The notes: generated from the letters alone by a model not told the origin. A DNA stretch of 64,000 bases from Theocolax elegans (GCA_026168455.1 CM047431.1:53380029-53444028), one strand, 5' to 3'; counted from the first letter of the stretch, positions 23,266 to 34,459 are shown. Translations and numbers: made by a program.

Positions 23266-25051
23266 CTTTTGGGGTAATGCTCAAATCGGAGTCACTTGAT
23301 CTTCGATGTAAAGGTATTCCAGGATTTTTGGCTGCAGGAGAGTGAGCCGTTTTCGCGGTGACGTGATTACCACCTGGACTGACCGATGTACCTTGCTGTA
23401 GATTTTCCTCTTTCTGATTATGCTGCTGCCTACGTGTGAGCGGAGATTGGGAGACACACAAATTGTCAGTTGCATTAGCTGTGTTAGTCGTTATTACCTC
23501 AGAGGCGTTAGTCATAGTAGTAGTGGTAGTACTTGTGGTAGTAGTAGTGGTAGTAGTAGTGGTAGTAGGAGAACTAGTAGTAGTAGAATTAGTGAGAGGA
23601 ACAGTAGTAGTAGTAGAAGTGGTTATAGTAGTAGCAGCAATAGTGGTAGTAGGAGTGGTTATAGTAGTAGGAGTAGTAGTGTTAGTAGTAGTGGTAGCAA
23701 TCGCAGCAGGTTGTTTAGTATGGGAAGTAGTGGTGGTGAGTTTGTTATCGTGGTGTTTAAGGTCGTGCATTTCAAAACATTCGGTATCCTGATTTTTATG
23801 ATTATTCAGAGGTTGTTTGGCTAAGCGTTTCGCCACGACTTCCTCGAGGTCTTTCGGGATAGAATTCGAGTGGGTAGTTTTATCGACGATACTCTCGCTC
23901 GACTCGTGATGGTTTTTCGAATGCTTGACTAAACGATGAAGCGAGGTTGTGGAAGGGTGAGAAGCGTGAGGAAGATGGCGATGATGTCCCGAGCTCGATT
24001 CTGGAGATCTGGATCTCGAGCGTCGATAATGAGGCAGCTTTCGATGAAGAGAATCCGGGGATGGCGTTTGGTTCCTTTTCGAAAGCATCATGTGTCTACG
24101 ACGCCGAAAGGAATCGTTGTGTGCGTGATGGTGCGCGAGCATCTTCGAGTCTATCAGTTTTATCAGATCGTGCATGCTGGATTGCCTATATTTTTTGAAC
24201 ATCATCTCAGCTACTTGGGCATTGTCCGGAAAGTTGAAGACGCTTTTAGTCCCATTGCTCGAATCCTCCGTAGGATACGGGCTCTTTGGGATTATATCTT
24301 TCAGATTCGCGGTAGGAACTTTCAAGTGATTATTATTGTCCGCGGTTGAATTGTTGACGACTACAGGCGAAAGTGGAAGTACACTCGGTGAATCAAGGTT
24401 GCTACTATCCAGAAGATTCTTTCCATCTTTTGGACCTTTGTAGATTACTGTGTCGGTGCGCTCGACTTTTCTCGGTGACTTTCCACGTTGATCCGTTGAA
24501 CTCGACTGAGGTTGATCGTCCTCAAGATTTATTAGTAACTTTTTATCTTGAATTTTAACGGGACTGGTCGCACTTGCTTTTTTATGTAATATTCGTCTTC
24601 CGAAGATTCGGATTGATCATCTTCGTCGGTTTGAATTACCGAGAGTTGTTTGTGCAATCTGTGTCTGGTGATTTTTACTCCAGTATTTTTTGGTATTTTA
24701 TCAGGTGTCGTTGGAGATTTTGCTATTTCTCGGAAAGATTTTCAGAAGATGGTGATTGATCCAGTAACTTTAACGGTTCGGGAGACTTTCTTTCGCTTCT
24801 TCTGATCCACGGGTTTCGATGCTCTCGAGGGACTTGATAGCTTCTTTGATTTCTTCGTCCTGTCGTATGTAACAGGTAAATCGGAGTCTATATCGGAAGA
24901 AAATTCGGACGACATAAAGTCATCAACCAAAATTGTGCTTTCTTTTGATGCGTTCGAGATTAACGGTGGGACAATTGGACGTTCTTCTTCCTTATCCTCG
25001 AATTCACTTTAATCATTTCTTCATTTTCATTTTCTTCTTTCGACGTTATAT
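23266..25051 (-). pseudogene. C2CD5: C2CD5 exon 7, distal tandem copy 7B
   Basis: This copy matches exon 7A at about 99 percent in coding sequence and has the same acceptor and donor. Its 3' half is open (from about 24,550 to 23,266), where 7A is shifted. Its 5' half has four single-base indels relative to 7A (near 24,557, 24,731, 24,781 and 25,010), mostly in homopolymers. Correcting these also gives 1,788 nt. It is therefore either a decaying duplicate or an intact second exon blurred by consensus errors. The few amino-acid differences include T/A, I/V, A/T, Q/L and L/I between the two copies. Confidence 0.7.
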
Positions 25052-26169
25052 CTGGAAAAGATATCAACGTTTCTCGTACGAAAATTCACGTGGATTGGAA
25101 AGACAACTAATAAGCGGCAAATACATTATTGATGATCGATGTAAAACAATTAATTTACTGATTAAACTAAATCAAATACTGTATCGTGCATAATAACCAA
25201 ACGTATTTACAGTTGACATTTTTTAAAAGAAAATTATGAACTTCACTCAGAGAAAAAAAAGTAGCATAATTTACTACATTCACAAGCAACTTCACAATCC
25301 CTTGGCAAACTAACACTGATATTATTATTATTTTAATCGTCATGTTTGAGATTGCAATAATTAGTATTGTTTTTATTAATTTGAATCACTTGCAAAAATC
25401 TCTTCAAGAGTTTCATACAAGTGGCAAGGTAGATACGATCAAAATATTTTGTAGAAAACGAATAAATCAATTGCGAAATAAGTACCAATGTCTACTGTCC
25501 AATCATAGTGAATTCATAGAAAAATAAAATGGATATAATTTCTACAATAAAATTGTAGTACCAGTATGGTGAAAATTTAAACCAAAACATGTGCTCCGAA
25601 AATTATTTCTCGTTTGATAAAAATTAATATCCGACGTGGTCAAAATTTTGAATCTGTTTAGCAATTTTTGTACAAAATTTTGAAGAGTATTGTAAAAGCA
25701 AATAAACATCAACATTTTATCTAGAATATTGGGGTAATGTTTGTTTACCTTTCTCTTCATATAATTAGAATTTAAAAATGATAAATCTTCTAAAATTTCA
25801 TTTAAAAACAGAAATCCCAATTTTGACCGCTTGATGGTGTTCAGTACGATTTTCTACAAGTGGTCAAAAAATAATTTCTTACTATACGTGCAAATTACTT
25901 AAAGTATTTGTTACAAGATTGTAGCATCATTGTCTCGGTTAGTAGCTTCAGACTGAATGGTTGTATATCGAAAAATTATTAATCCCAGCGTGTTTTGTCA
26001 ACCTTTATGGCTGTTTAATTCAGTGCAGTTTGGCACAAACAAATAATTGTCTGTACTAATACTGATTTTAAAAGTCAGTCGAAGAGATATTGAGCAAATG
26101 GAAAAGTTGATAATAATGATAATAATAATAATCGTTTGAAAAAATTATTAAAGGTGAATGAATACACAC

Positions 26170-27955
26170 CTTTTGGGGTAATGCTCAAATCGGAGTCACT
26201 TGATCTTCGATGTAAAGGTATTCCAGGATTTTTGGCTGCAGGAGAGTGAGCCGTTTTCGCGGTGACGTGATTACCACCTGGACTGACCGATGTACCTTGC
26301 TGTAGATTTTCCTCTTTCTGATTGCTGCTGCCTACGTGTGAGCGGAGATTGGGAGACACACAAATTGTCAGTTGCATTAGCTGTGTTAGTCGTTATTACC
26401 TCAGAGGCGTTAGTCATAGTAGTAGTGGTAGTACTTGTGGTAGTAGTAGTGGTAGTAGTAGTGGTAGTAGGAGAACTAGTAGTAGTAGAATTAGTGAGAG
26501 GAACAGTAGTAGTAGTAGAAGTGGTTATAGTAGTAGCAGCAATAGTGGTAGTAGGAGTGGTTATAGTAGTAGGAGTAGTAGTGTTAGTAGTAGTGGTAGC
26601 AATCGCAGCAGGTTGTTTAGTATGGGAAGTAGTGGTGGTGATTTTGTTATCGTGGTGTTTAAGGTCGTGCATTTCAAAACATTCGGTATCCAGATTTTTA
26701 TGATTATTCAGAGGTTGTTTGGTTAAGCGTTTCGCCACGACTTCCTCGAGGTCTTTCGGAACAGAATTCGAGTGGGCAGTTTTATCGACGATACTCTCGC
26801 TCGACTCGTGATGGTTTTTCGAATGCTTGACTAAACGATGAAGCGAGGTTGTAGAAGGGTGCGAAGCGTGAGGAAGATGGCGATGATGTCCCGAGCTCGA
26901 TTCTGGGGATCTGGATCTCGAGCGTCGATAATGAGGCAGCTTTCGATGAAGAGAATCCGGGGATGGCGTTTGGTTCCTTTTCGAAAGCATCATGTGTCTA
27001 CGTCGCCGAAAGGAATCGTTGTGCGCGTGATGGTGCGCAAGCATCTTCGAGTCTATCAGTTTTATCAGATCGTGCATGCTGGATTGCCTATATTTTTTGA
27101 ACATCATCTCGGCTACTTGGGCATTGTCCGGAAAGTTGAAGACGCTTTTAGTCCCGTTGCTCGAATCCTCCGTAGGATACGGGCTCTTTGGGATTATATC
27201 TTTCAGATTCGCGGTAGGAACTTTCAAGTGATTATTATTGTCCGCGGTTGAATTGTTGACGACTACAGGCGAAAGTGGAAGTACACTCGGTGAATCAAGG
27301 TTGCTACTATCCAGAAGATTCTTTCCATCTTTTGGACCTTTGTAGATTACTGTGTCGGTGCGCTCGACTTTTCTCGGTGACTTTCCACGTTGATCCGTTG
27401 AACTCGACTGAGGTTGATCGTCCTCAAGATTTATTAGTAACTTTTTATCTTGAATTTTTAACGGGACTGGTCGCACTTGCTTTTTTATGTAATATTCGTC
27501 TTCCGAAGATTCGGATTGATCATCTTCGTCGGTTTGAATTACCGAGAGTTGTTTGTGCAATCTGTGTCTGGTGATTTTTACTCCAGTATTTTTTGGTATT
27601 TTATCAGGTGTCGTTGGAGATTTTGCTATTTCTTCGGAAAGATTTTCAGAAGATGGTGATTGATCCAGTAACTTTAACGGTTCGGGAACTTTCTTTCGCT
27701 TCTTCTGATCCACGGGTTTCGATGCTCTCGAGGGACTTGATAGCTTCTTTGATTTCTTCGTCCTGTCGTATGTAACAGGTAAATCGGAGTCTATATCGGA
27801 AGAAAATTCGGACGACATAAAGTCATCAACCAAAATTGTGCTTTCTTTTGATGCGTTCGAGATTAACGGTGGGACAATTGGACGTTCTTCTTCCTTATCC
27901 TCGAATTCACTTTTAATCATTTCTTCATTTTCATTTTCTTCTTTCGACGTTATAT
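26170..27955 (-). CDS. C2CD5: C2CD5 exon 7, proximal copy 7A (giant disordered exon)
   Basis: The frame is open from the acceptor TTTTCCAG to about 26325. It encodes an acidic start, KRKK-type basic patches, a His/Arg/Ser-rich part (HYRRSRSRSPESSSGHHRH) and a long Thr tract made of ACT/ACA codons (about 26410-26620). A 2-nt deletion relative to copy 7B, in the RRQQ segment, shifts the frame. Without it the exon would end RRSSDSDLSITPKG, matching the human SSDTDLSLTPK that precedes the second YbjQ-like module. Donor AAAAG|GTGTGT. Corrected length is 1,788 nt, phase 1-1. Confidence 0.85.
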
Positions 27956-28147
27956 CTGGAAAAGATATCAACGTTTCTCGTACGAAAATTCACGTGGATT
28001 GGAAAGACAACTAATAAGCGGCAAATACATTATTGATGATCGATGTAAAACAATTAATTTACTGATTAAACTAAATCAAATACTGTATCGTGCATAATAA
28101 TCAAACGTATTTACAGTTGACATTTTTTAAAAGAAAATTATGAACTT

Positions 28148-29099
28148 CACTCAGAGAAAAAAAAGTAGCATAATTTACTGCATTCACGAGCAACTTCACA
28201 ATCCCTTGGCAAACTAACACTGATATTTATTATTATTTTCATCGTCATGTTTGAGATTGCATTAATTAGTATTGTTTTTATGAATTTGAATCACTTGCAA
28301 AAATCTCTTCAAATAGTTTCATAAGTGGCAAGGTAGACACGATCAAAATATTTTGTAGAAAACGAATAAATCAATTGCGAAATAAGTACCAAATGTCTAC
28401 TGTCCAATCATAGTGAATTCATAGAAAAATAAAATGATATAATTTCTACAATAAAAATTGTAGTACCAGTATGGTGAAAATTTTAAAACAAAACATGTGC
28501 TCGAAGATTATCTCTCGTTTGATAAAAATTAATATCCGACATGGTCAAAAATTTGAATCTGTTTAGCAATTTTTGTATAAAATTCTGAAGAGAATTGTAG
28601 AAACAAACGAACGTCAACATTTTGTTTAGAATATTTGGGTAATTTTTGTGTAACTTATCTCATCGTGTAATTTAAAATTTAAATGATAAATTTTATAAAA
28701 TTTCATTTAAAATCAGTAATCCCAATTTTGTTCTCTTGATGGCGATCATCGTTTTTCTACAAGTGGTCAAAAATAAGTTTTTTACTATACGTGCAAATTA
28801 CTTAAAGTATTTGTTACAAGATTGTAGCATCATTGTCTCGGTTAGTGTAGCTTCAGACTGAATGGTTCTATATCGTGAAATTCTTAATCCGAACGTATTT
28901 TGTCAACCTTTATGGCTGTTTAATTCAGTGCAGTTTGGCACAAACAAATAATTGTCTGTACTAATACTGATTTTACAAGTCTCAGTAGTTAAATTTATTA
29001 TTTATTGAAGAGAGTATCAATAGTAATAAGAAATTATTTTGAACAGTAATTTTTAACAACATATATATCATAATATATCCTATTTTTTTTCTCTGAGTG
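28148..29099. repeat. Possible MITE with short terminal inverted repeats
   Basis: CACTCAGAGAAAAAAAA at 28148 is matched by TTTTTTTTCTCTGAGTG ending at 29099. Such short CACTCAGAG-type termini are common in insect MITEs. Only the left end is present in the second tandem unit (25247), because that unit stops before the right end. No clear target-site duplication is visible, so this could be chance or an old insertion. Confidence 0.35.
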
Positions 29100-29245
29100 C
29101 AAGTGAAAATCATGATTGATAAAATTAAAATTCATCAACAATCTTAAACGTGGCTTCAGCATAAATGATCTTTAGTTATATGTATTAGAATAAAAATGAA
29201 AACATTACGTTAAAATCTAAGAAATACGTTAAGCGATTTTCGTAC

Positions 29246-29666
29246 GAGAAGCAAAGCTCGGCAGCGTTGACGGATACAACTTGAATTGGGAGTTGTCAAC
29301 GAGTAGCGGGCAGTTTTCAACCTCGGGAGAACTGGGATCTAACAGGGACAGCGTGTCGTCGAGTATATTATAATTAGTACTTGATTCCGAGGGTTCGTCA
29401 TCTTCCTCGTCTTCGGAACTTGAAGAATCTGATCCCGAGGATGAGTTTATCGGTATCACATCCTCTTCCTCTGTTATTTTCATTTTTGCATAAGTGACCA
29501 GCAACGTTTTATTGTTGTTCGTAGACTCGTTGTCGGACTTTTCACTGTCCTTCAACGTACTTTCAACTTTGAGCTCGTCCGTCATTAGTGGTAAAGATTC
29601 ACTTATTAATTGGGGTTCCTCGTCTAAAAAATTGACTGGTGAGGGTGTTGGGGTTTCCCGATCTTC
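29246..29666 (-). CDS. C2CD5: C2CD5 exon 6: acidic, Ser-rich disordered region
   Basis: It reads EDRETPTPSPVNFLDEEPQL, then a Ser/Asp/Glu-rich tract (SSSGSDSSSSEDEEDDEPSE) and a Pro/Ser-rich end. The acceptor CATCTTCAG gives phase 0, and the donor GCTTCTC|GTACGA gives phase 1, which exon 7 needs. The 421-nt length agrees with both. Assignment to C2CD5 rests on strand, phase and position; the sequence itself is low-complexity. Confidence 0.8.
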
Positions 29667-29760
29667 CTGAAGATGGAGTTTCGTTTAGTATTTAAGATTT
29701 TTTAGTCTTTTTTTTACATTTAAATACAAAAGTTTTCTAGTTTTTAAAGTCAATTGAGAT

Positions 29761-30369
29761 GAAAAAACTATTCTACCTAAATAAATATGGTAAATTATAA
29801 ACAAAACAAAACATCACAATTTTAAAGAAAAATATCAATGCATTCAAAAAAGGCAATGGAATAAATTTCACCCTAATTTTTTGTCTCATGCTTGACAGTC
29901 TAATTTAATTTAATAAAAATAAACATTTGTTCCCGCTAGATACGATGGCATGCAAAATTTCTGTAAATGGAGAGTAAATAATATTGTTTCGTTCTTGTGA
30001 AAAGTTAGAGTTACTAAAAAAGGTAAAGCATAACTTCTTCGTTTAACAAGTCAAAGTGAAATACAAAAACGAAATAATATTATTTACTCTCTCTTGACAG
30101 AAATACTACTGGTTATCATATCTAGTGGGGACAACTCTATATTTTTATTTAAAATAATTATTTTAACAAAAAATACGAAATAATCCATAAAAATTTTGGC
30201 GCGAAATTTAAATCTCTAAAGAGGCTTTGGCGTCACCTTTTATGGCAATACCTTTTATGAATGCAATGATATTTTTGTATGACATTTAACAGTGATAGAT
30301 TATACTCTTGGTTAACTTTGTCGTCTTGGTTATTCATAATTTACCATATTTATTTAAAATAGTTTTTTT
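29761..30369. repeat. Foldback element in C2CD5 intron 5
   Basis: The outer arms (AAATATGGTAAATTATAA near 29,786 and its reverse complement near 30,337) and the inner arms (TAGATACGATGGCATG, GAGAGTAAATAATATT near 29,970 and ATAATATTATTTACTC near 30,085) pair across a centre at about 30,030. This gives an imperfect hairpin of about 600 bp. It has no coding capacity. Confidence 0.6.
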
Positions 30370-30497
30370 CTGCTTCAATTATAATAATTAAAAAAGTACG
30401 AGAGAAAGCAAAAATAATATTTTGAATTTTCCGTGGTAATTAGAATTTGTTTAAATTTCCGATGCTTGATGGGGAATCAATTTGTGTTGAAAGGTAC

Positions 30498-31141
30498 CTT
30501 AACGATATCTAAGGGCAAACCACCAGCGTGGACCGATCTGATCAACATAGCAGCCATTCCTTCGCCGCTGGTTTTCCTATGAGTAAACTTTTTCTTTCTG
30601 ACAATCTGCTGTAAATCCATAATCGAGGTCGACCTTGTCGAGTCGGAACCACCGATCGACCAAGTACTCGAATTTATACTTTCAGGATCGCTTTCATCGT
30701 CTAAGGAATCTGGTCCTCTAATTTTCTGACGTTTTGCTAATACACTCTGCGGTAAATATCTGAGATGTCGTAAACCACGTGTCAAACGACTTGCTTGAGG
30801 TTCTCCACGCATGTCTTCCAACGCTAACATTGCTCTTAACGAGTTTTCGTTCATTAGATCATCCGAGAGCGAAAGTGTTGAACCTACGTGGGTTCTAGGA
30901 CCAGACCATGATTGTACCGACGAATGTCTCGTGAGCTTCGTTTGTGCGTTCTCAACTATTTTTAATGGAGTTACGGGTACTTTCTCGGGGTGTACTGGGA
31001 AATTTGCTACCTAAAAACGTTGACGAGGACATTGGAGGACTGTTGTAATTATCGTGATGGTGATGATGATGCGGACTGCCTTCGGATTCCGAGCAGTCTT
31101 GTGACTGTGGCTTGTTAGATTTCAAACCGAGAGAAGTCAAT
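30498..31141 (-). CDS. C2CD5: C2CD5 exon 5: disordered region, one apparent frameshift
   Basis: The exon opens with LTSLGLKSNKPQSQDCSESE and a six-His run, and ends with MAAMLIRSVHAGGLPLDIVK before AAG|GTACCT. The frame used at the start hits a stop, while the downstream frame (from the APRTHVG-like and MNENSLRAMLALEDMRGE region) is open. Removing one C from the CCCC run near 30,990 joins them and restores the phase required by exons 4 and 6. This is most likely a consensus error. The acceptor has no adjacent pyrimidine tract; the nearest one is some 40-50 nt upstream with no AG in between. Confidence 0.8.
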
Positions 31142-32234
31142 CTTTTGTTTCGTTTTTTTTTGTTTTAGTTGCATGCACAACGGGTTAAAGTGGGAAAAGG
31201 ATAAGAAAAGATACAGAATTATATAGCTTTACCAAATACCAGATTATTTTCAGAGACCCATTAAATGTTGAAGTGATGTAAATATTAATATATATTTATA
31301 ATATACTTTTAGCTTAACAGGATGTGACCCCCAAAAAACAGAAACATGATATTTTTTTATTAAACGAAGAATTTCACTTTGAAAACAATCAGTGAATGTT
31401 TTCCAAATTTTTTTATTGATAAATTAGCGAGACTTGAGTAGCCGTCAATCATTGTTTCATACCTATATATTACCGACCAAAAAATGGTTATGCACGTATA
31501 ATTATTTAATAATTAATTATTTCGTAAAAATCTCTCAGTACTTTATTTGTTTTGAATATTACCTGTGATTTTTTTTTCAGATTTTTTGTACAATTAGGTT
31601 TTACAATTTTTGGGATTTTCTAGGTAGAGTTCTGCGATTTGGATGTTACATCCCCTTAAGAGAATCTTGTTTATCAACATGTTTATAGTTATTGAATTCG
31701 ATATTCAATGTAGACTTTTTATTTTATTTTATCAATTTAGTTTTCGAAAAACTTAGTTAATTGTTATCTACATCTACAAGTAGCTTAAACTTTTGAAACA
31801 TTAGAATCATAACTTATAATTTTTCTTAACTTTCATAAATGCAAATATGTTTTAATTTACTATTACTATTCAGTATAATTTTAATAATTGTATTTAATTA
31901 TATTTTTTGACCACACAATTATGTTTAAAAAAAAATGTTTTTCGATTTTGCTAAACATAAATTAGACTTTCTATCTTTATAAGTCTTATTACTTATTGTT
32001 TTGTCAACATTAAGATTCATGATAATGATCATTCCACAGTGTTGTCTGAGATGTCGTACTATAAAGAAAAATAAAAAAATTTGCTTCTTTTAAATAGAAA
32101 GCTAATATATAGTTTGAAGATGATGGAGAATTTTTATTGAAATGTTGTTTAATTAAACAAAGTATCTATTTTGTTTAGCAAATTCAATATAACATTCCTT
32201 CTTTAAAACTATTTTAAAATAATTGAAAACTTAC

Positions 32235-32357
32235 TCTTCGTTATTTGGGTCGGACAAAAAATTTGGCAAATCATGAAGTTTTATAAGTGTAACTACGGTT
32301 CCAATACCCCTAGCAACGATTCCAGATTCTCCTTCCAAATCAAAATTTTGTAAGTAA
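32235..32357 (-). CDS. C2CD5: C2CD5 exon 4
   Basis: It completes the first YbjQ-like module with YLQNFDLEGESGIVARGIGT and the following VTLIKL, as in human FDLEGESGLVVRAIGT. The acceptor is CCTTTTAG and the donor GAAGA|GTAAGT. It ends in phase 2. Confidence 0.94.
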
Positions 32358-32427
32358 CTAAAAGGAAAAATATGTCGTTTATTTTACCAATATTTTAAAA
32401 TATTAAAATAATATTTTGTTCCAGTAC

Positions 32428-32644
32428 CCTATAACAGCATTTCCTCCAAGATCCAAGGCTTTTAAACCAATTTTCCTTTGAACTTCGTTACTAAGTTTTA
32501 AAAACAAAGTTTGACGTGCTTCATTAGATGCCCTTGGAGTTCTTATTTTGTCAATCCATTTGTACTCTGGATCGTCGCTAACAACCAATTCTTCAACAAA
32601 ACCATGAATAACTTGAGCATGATATCCATGTGGAACAATAGAAG
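32428..32644 (-). CDS. C2CD5: C2CD5 exon 3, first YbjQ-like module
   Basis: It encodes IHGFVEELVV, PEYKWIDKIRTPRASNEARQ and RKIGLKALDLGGNAVIGY, all strongly conserved in C2CD5. The last motif is the YbjQ-type signature that recurs twice more in the protein. The acceptor is TTTGCAG and the donor GG|GTACTG. Confidence 0.95.
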
Positions 32645-32715
32645 CTGCAAATAATTTTATAAAAATAAGAAAATTACAATTTTTAAAATTTAAGACTCAA
32701 AATAATTATACTTAC

Positions 32716-32856
32716 AATAAAAAAATGTAACACCACACGATGACTGTCTAAATTTATTAAAATCCAGAAATAATTCAACTTTAACGATAATATTGACTTC
32801 TCCTCTTATTCCATGCATTGTATCGTATACTGGCAACCAACCAGTCATAACAGACC
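32716..32856 (-). CDS. C2CD5: C2CD5 exon 2
   Basis: It reads GSVMTGWLPVYDTMHGIRGE and continues to KFRQSSCGVTFFY, colinear with the segment after the C2 domain in the family. The acceptor is TTTTACAG and the donor T|GTAAGT; it enters and leaves in phase 1. The human homologue has a matching GIRGE and RQSSCGVKFF. Confidence 0.93.
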
Positions 32857-32953
32857 CTGTAAAATTAATATATGAATATATATGAATAATTATGATTGTA
32901 CTAATTTATAAAAGATAAATTATATTATATATTCAGAATAAAAAATTGCATAC

Positions 32954-33323
32954 CTCCTTGAGATCCAGTGCTGGAATTCATAGATGCTTCCAAAGTCCAA
33001 ATATTTTTAACAGGAGGTGGTACACCAGGAAGTAACAGTGGATTAAGATTAATATAAACCTTTCCAATAGCATCATTAGCAGAGTAAGTATCGTGATCCA
33101 TCAATCTAATTTGTAATGGTTCATCTTGCAATTCGGAATCCTCAACTTCAAATTTGTACCACTCAGAGTTCCATTGAGGATTTAACGACTTTCTGCATAC
33201 ATCAGTCTTGTAAGTTGTGGTACCAAATTTAATTTCAACATACGCATCTGTTGTATCTCCAGATCTATCCATGACAGGTAAATTTCGACCCGCCAGGATC
33301 TTAACTTTTATTTTGCCCGGCAT
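32954..33323 (-). CDS. C2CD5: C2CD5 exon 1: start codon and C2 domain
   Basis: The protein starts MPGKIKVKILAGRNLPVMDR, the conserved C2CD5 N-terminus, and this exon holds essentially the whole C2 domain. The acidic Ca2+ ligands are all present at D19, D26, D76, D78 and D84, the positions shown to matter in the mammalian protein. The DHDTYSANDAIGKVYI segment is nearly identical to vertebrates. The exon ends phase 1 at GGAG|GTATGC. The choice of start is firm because the family begins at this Met. Confidence 0.95.
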
Positions 33324-34459
33324 GGTTGCACAAAATTAAACTTATCTATTTTTTTTTGTTTTTAAGTAAATGAAATTCTCAAACCGAGAATAAATTTAAA
33401 AATGTAAACTATAATTATTCAGTAACATCACTGTCCAGTACTATAATAACATTATATTTTTAGATTTTCTTTTCACAGGTTATACAAGTATTTGAAAAGA
33501 TAATTCAATGAAATTATAAAAGACACTCGTCGACAAATCAAAGCAGCACTTCATTGTCGATAAAATTTTCTTAAAGTACTTATTTGAATCACAAAAAAGC
33601 GAAACTAATAATTGCGATTAACTAAATGTATTTATAGTTTAAACATATATGTAAAAACAAATACACGCACTATCCGTAACACGACGACGACGATTTAAGT
33701 AAATCGTTGTATGGATATACAATTGCGTCAAAGCTTATTTTAAGTTGATGCATAGTTTTGAGCTAGCCCCCCAGACGACAATTTTCATCTTCTTGCGAAA
33801 CTATATATTATTATAAGAGAAAGCACAGAATTTTACGTGTGCGTGAAAAACGTGCCAAATACACTTTTAAGTAAGTTCCCAGTTTAATTTTACACATGGT
33901 TCTTTCATTTTTTCGAATTTTACAAGCATCGTTATCGTGACACGTATTATTGATATCAAGTACGTATTGGACCAATATTAGGTTAATCTGCAAAATCAAA
34001 TAAATGTAATTTGTTTTTTTATTAATTATTTGTAATAAGCGAGCAATTTATTTTTATAATTTATATGATAAAATATGTCAGTGATACCAACATCGAATTT
34101 GATATTTGAAATTGAAAGAAACGAACCTTACGGTTGATTTTCTTTTTTTTAGTATGTTCGTTCAGGATACATAGGTTAGGTTACTGCAATGTCAATGCGT
34201 TGTTTTGTATCGATACGTAAAGAGTATTATGATTATGATGATACAATGGTTGTCTCTTGTATGTATTGATAGATGACATGTGTCGTATCCATATGTCAAT
34301 ATTGTAGATAAATTTGGCTATTTTTGTAAGTATAAACTTTTGTGATATTTATTTTTAAATTTTTATTTTTTTTTAAATACAATCATTAACATTTTCTCGA
34401 TTTTTGTAGATGATCATCTAGTAATAAATTGAAGGTTTTGTATCATTGTTGATAAAAAT
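33324..34459. promoter_or_regulatory. Divergent intergenic region between C2CD5 and SRA1
   Basis: The two start codons face away from each other across 1,136 bp, so both promoters must lie here and may be shared. A GGTTAGGTTA string at about 34,173 is a motif often seen near insect promoters. CGACGACGACG near 33,685 is a local CpG cluster. Any untranslated exons cannot be defined by eye. Confidence 0.5.

Larger units (their letters stand above)
23168..28977. repeat. Tandem duplication of about 2.9 kb containing exon 7
   Basis: Unit B covers about 23168-26070 and unit A about 26073-28977. Both start AAAGTCAGTCGAAGAGATAT and end near CTGTACTAATACTGATTTT. The junction between them shows a short AAAGTCAG overlap, as expected for unequal exchange or microhomology-mediated duplication. 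Divergence is mosaic: parts of the exon are identical over hundreds of bases, while the intronic part around 25,450-25,850 is strongly diverged from its partner at 28,350-28,760. Confidence 0.9.
5627..33323 (-). other. C2CD5: C2CD5 (CDP138) orthologue, complete coding gene of 17 exons
   Basis: In mammals C2CD5 is a C2-domain phosphoprotein that binds Ca2+ and membrane lipid and supports insulin-stimulated GLUT4 vesicle insertion. Here the exons encode, in order, the C2 domain (exon 1), a first YbjQ-like module (exons 2-4), a long disordered region (exons 5-7), a second YbjQ-like module (exons 8-10), a Cys-rich segment (exons 10-11), the conserved middle (exons 11-14) and a third YbjQ-like module (exons 15-17). 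The motif LGGNAV(I/M) or a close variant recurs in each module. Exon lengths sum to 5,907 nt after two indel corrections, giving about 1,968 residues against about 1,000 in human; the excess is nearly all in exons 5-7. The gene is head-to-head with SRA1. Introns are invaded by foldback elements, and exons 7 and 8 are tandemly duplicated. Orthology is very secure; splicing of the duplicated exons is unknown. Confidence 0.95.

Noticed and set aside
23420..23824. Ser- and Val-rich open frames on the plus strand over exon 7B (also at 26290-26726)
   Set aside because: They are opposite-strand readings of the Thr codon tract of C2CD5 exon 7 and have no other support.
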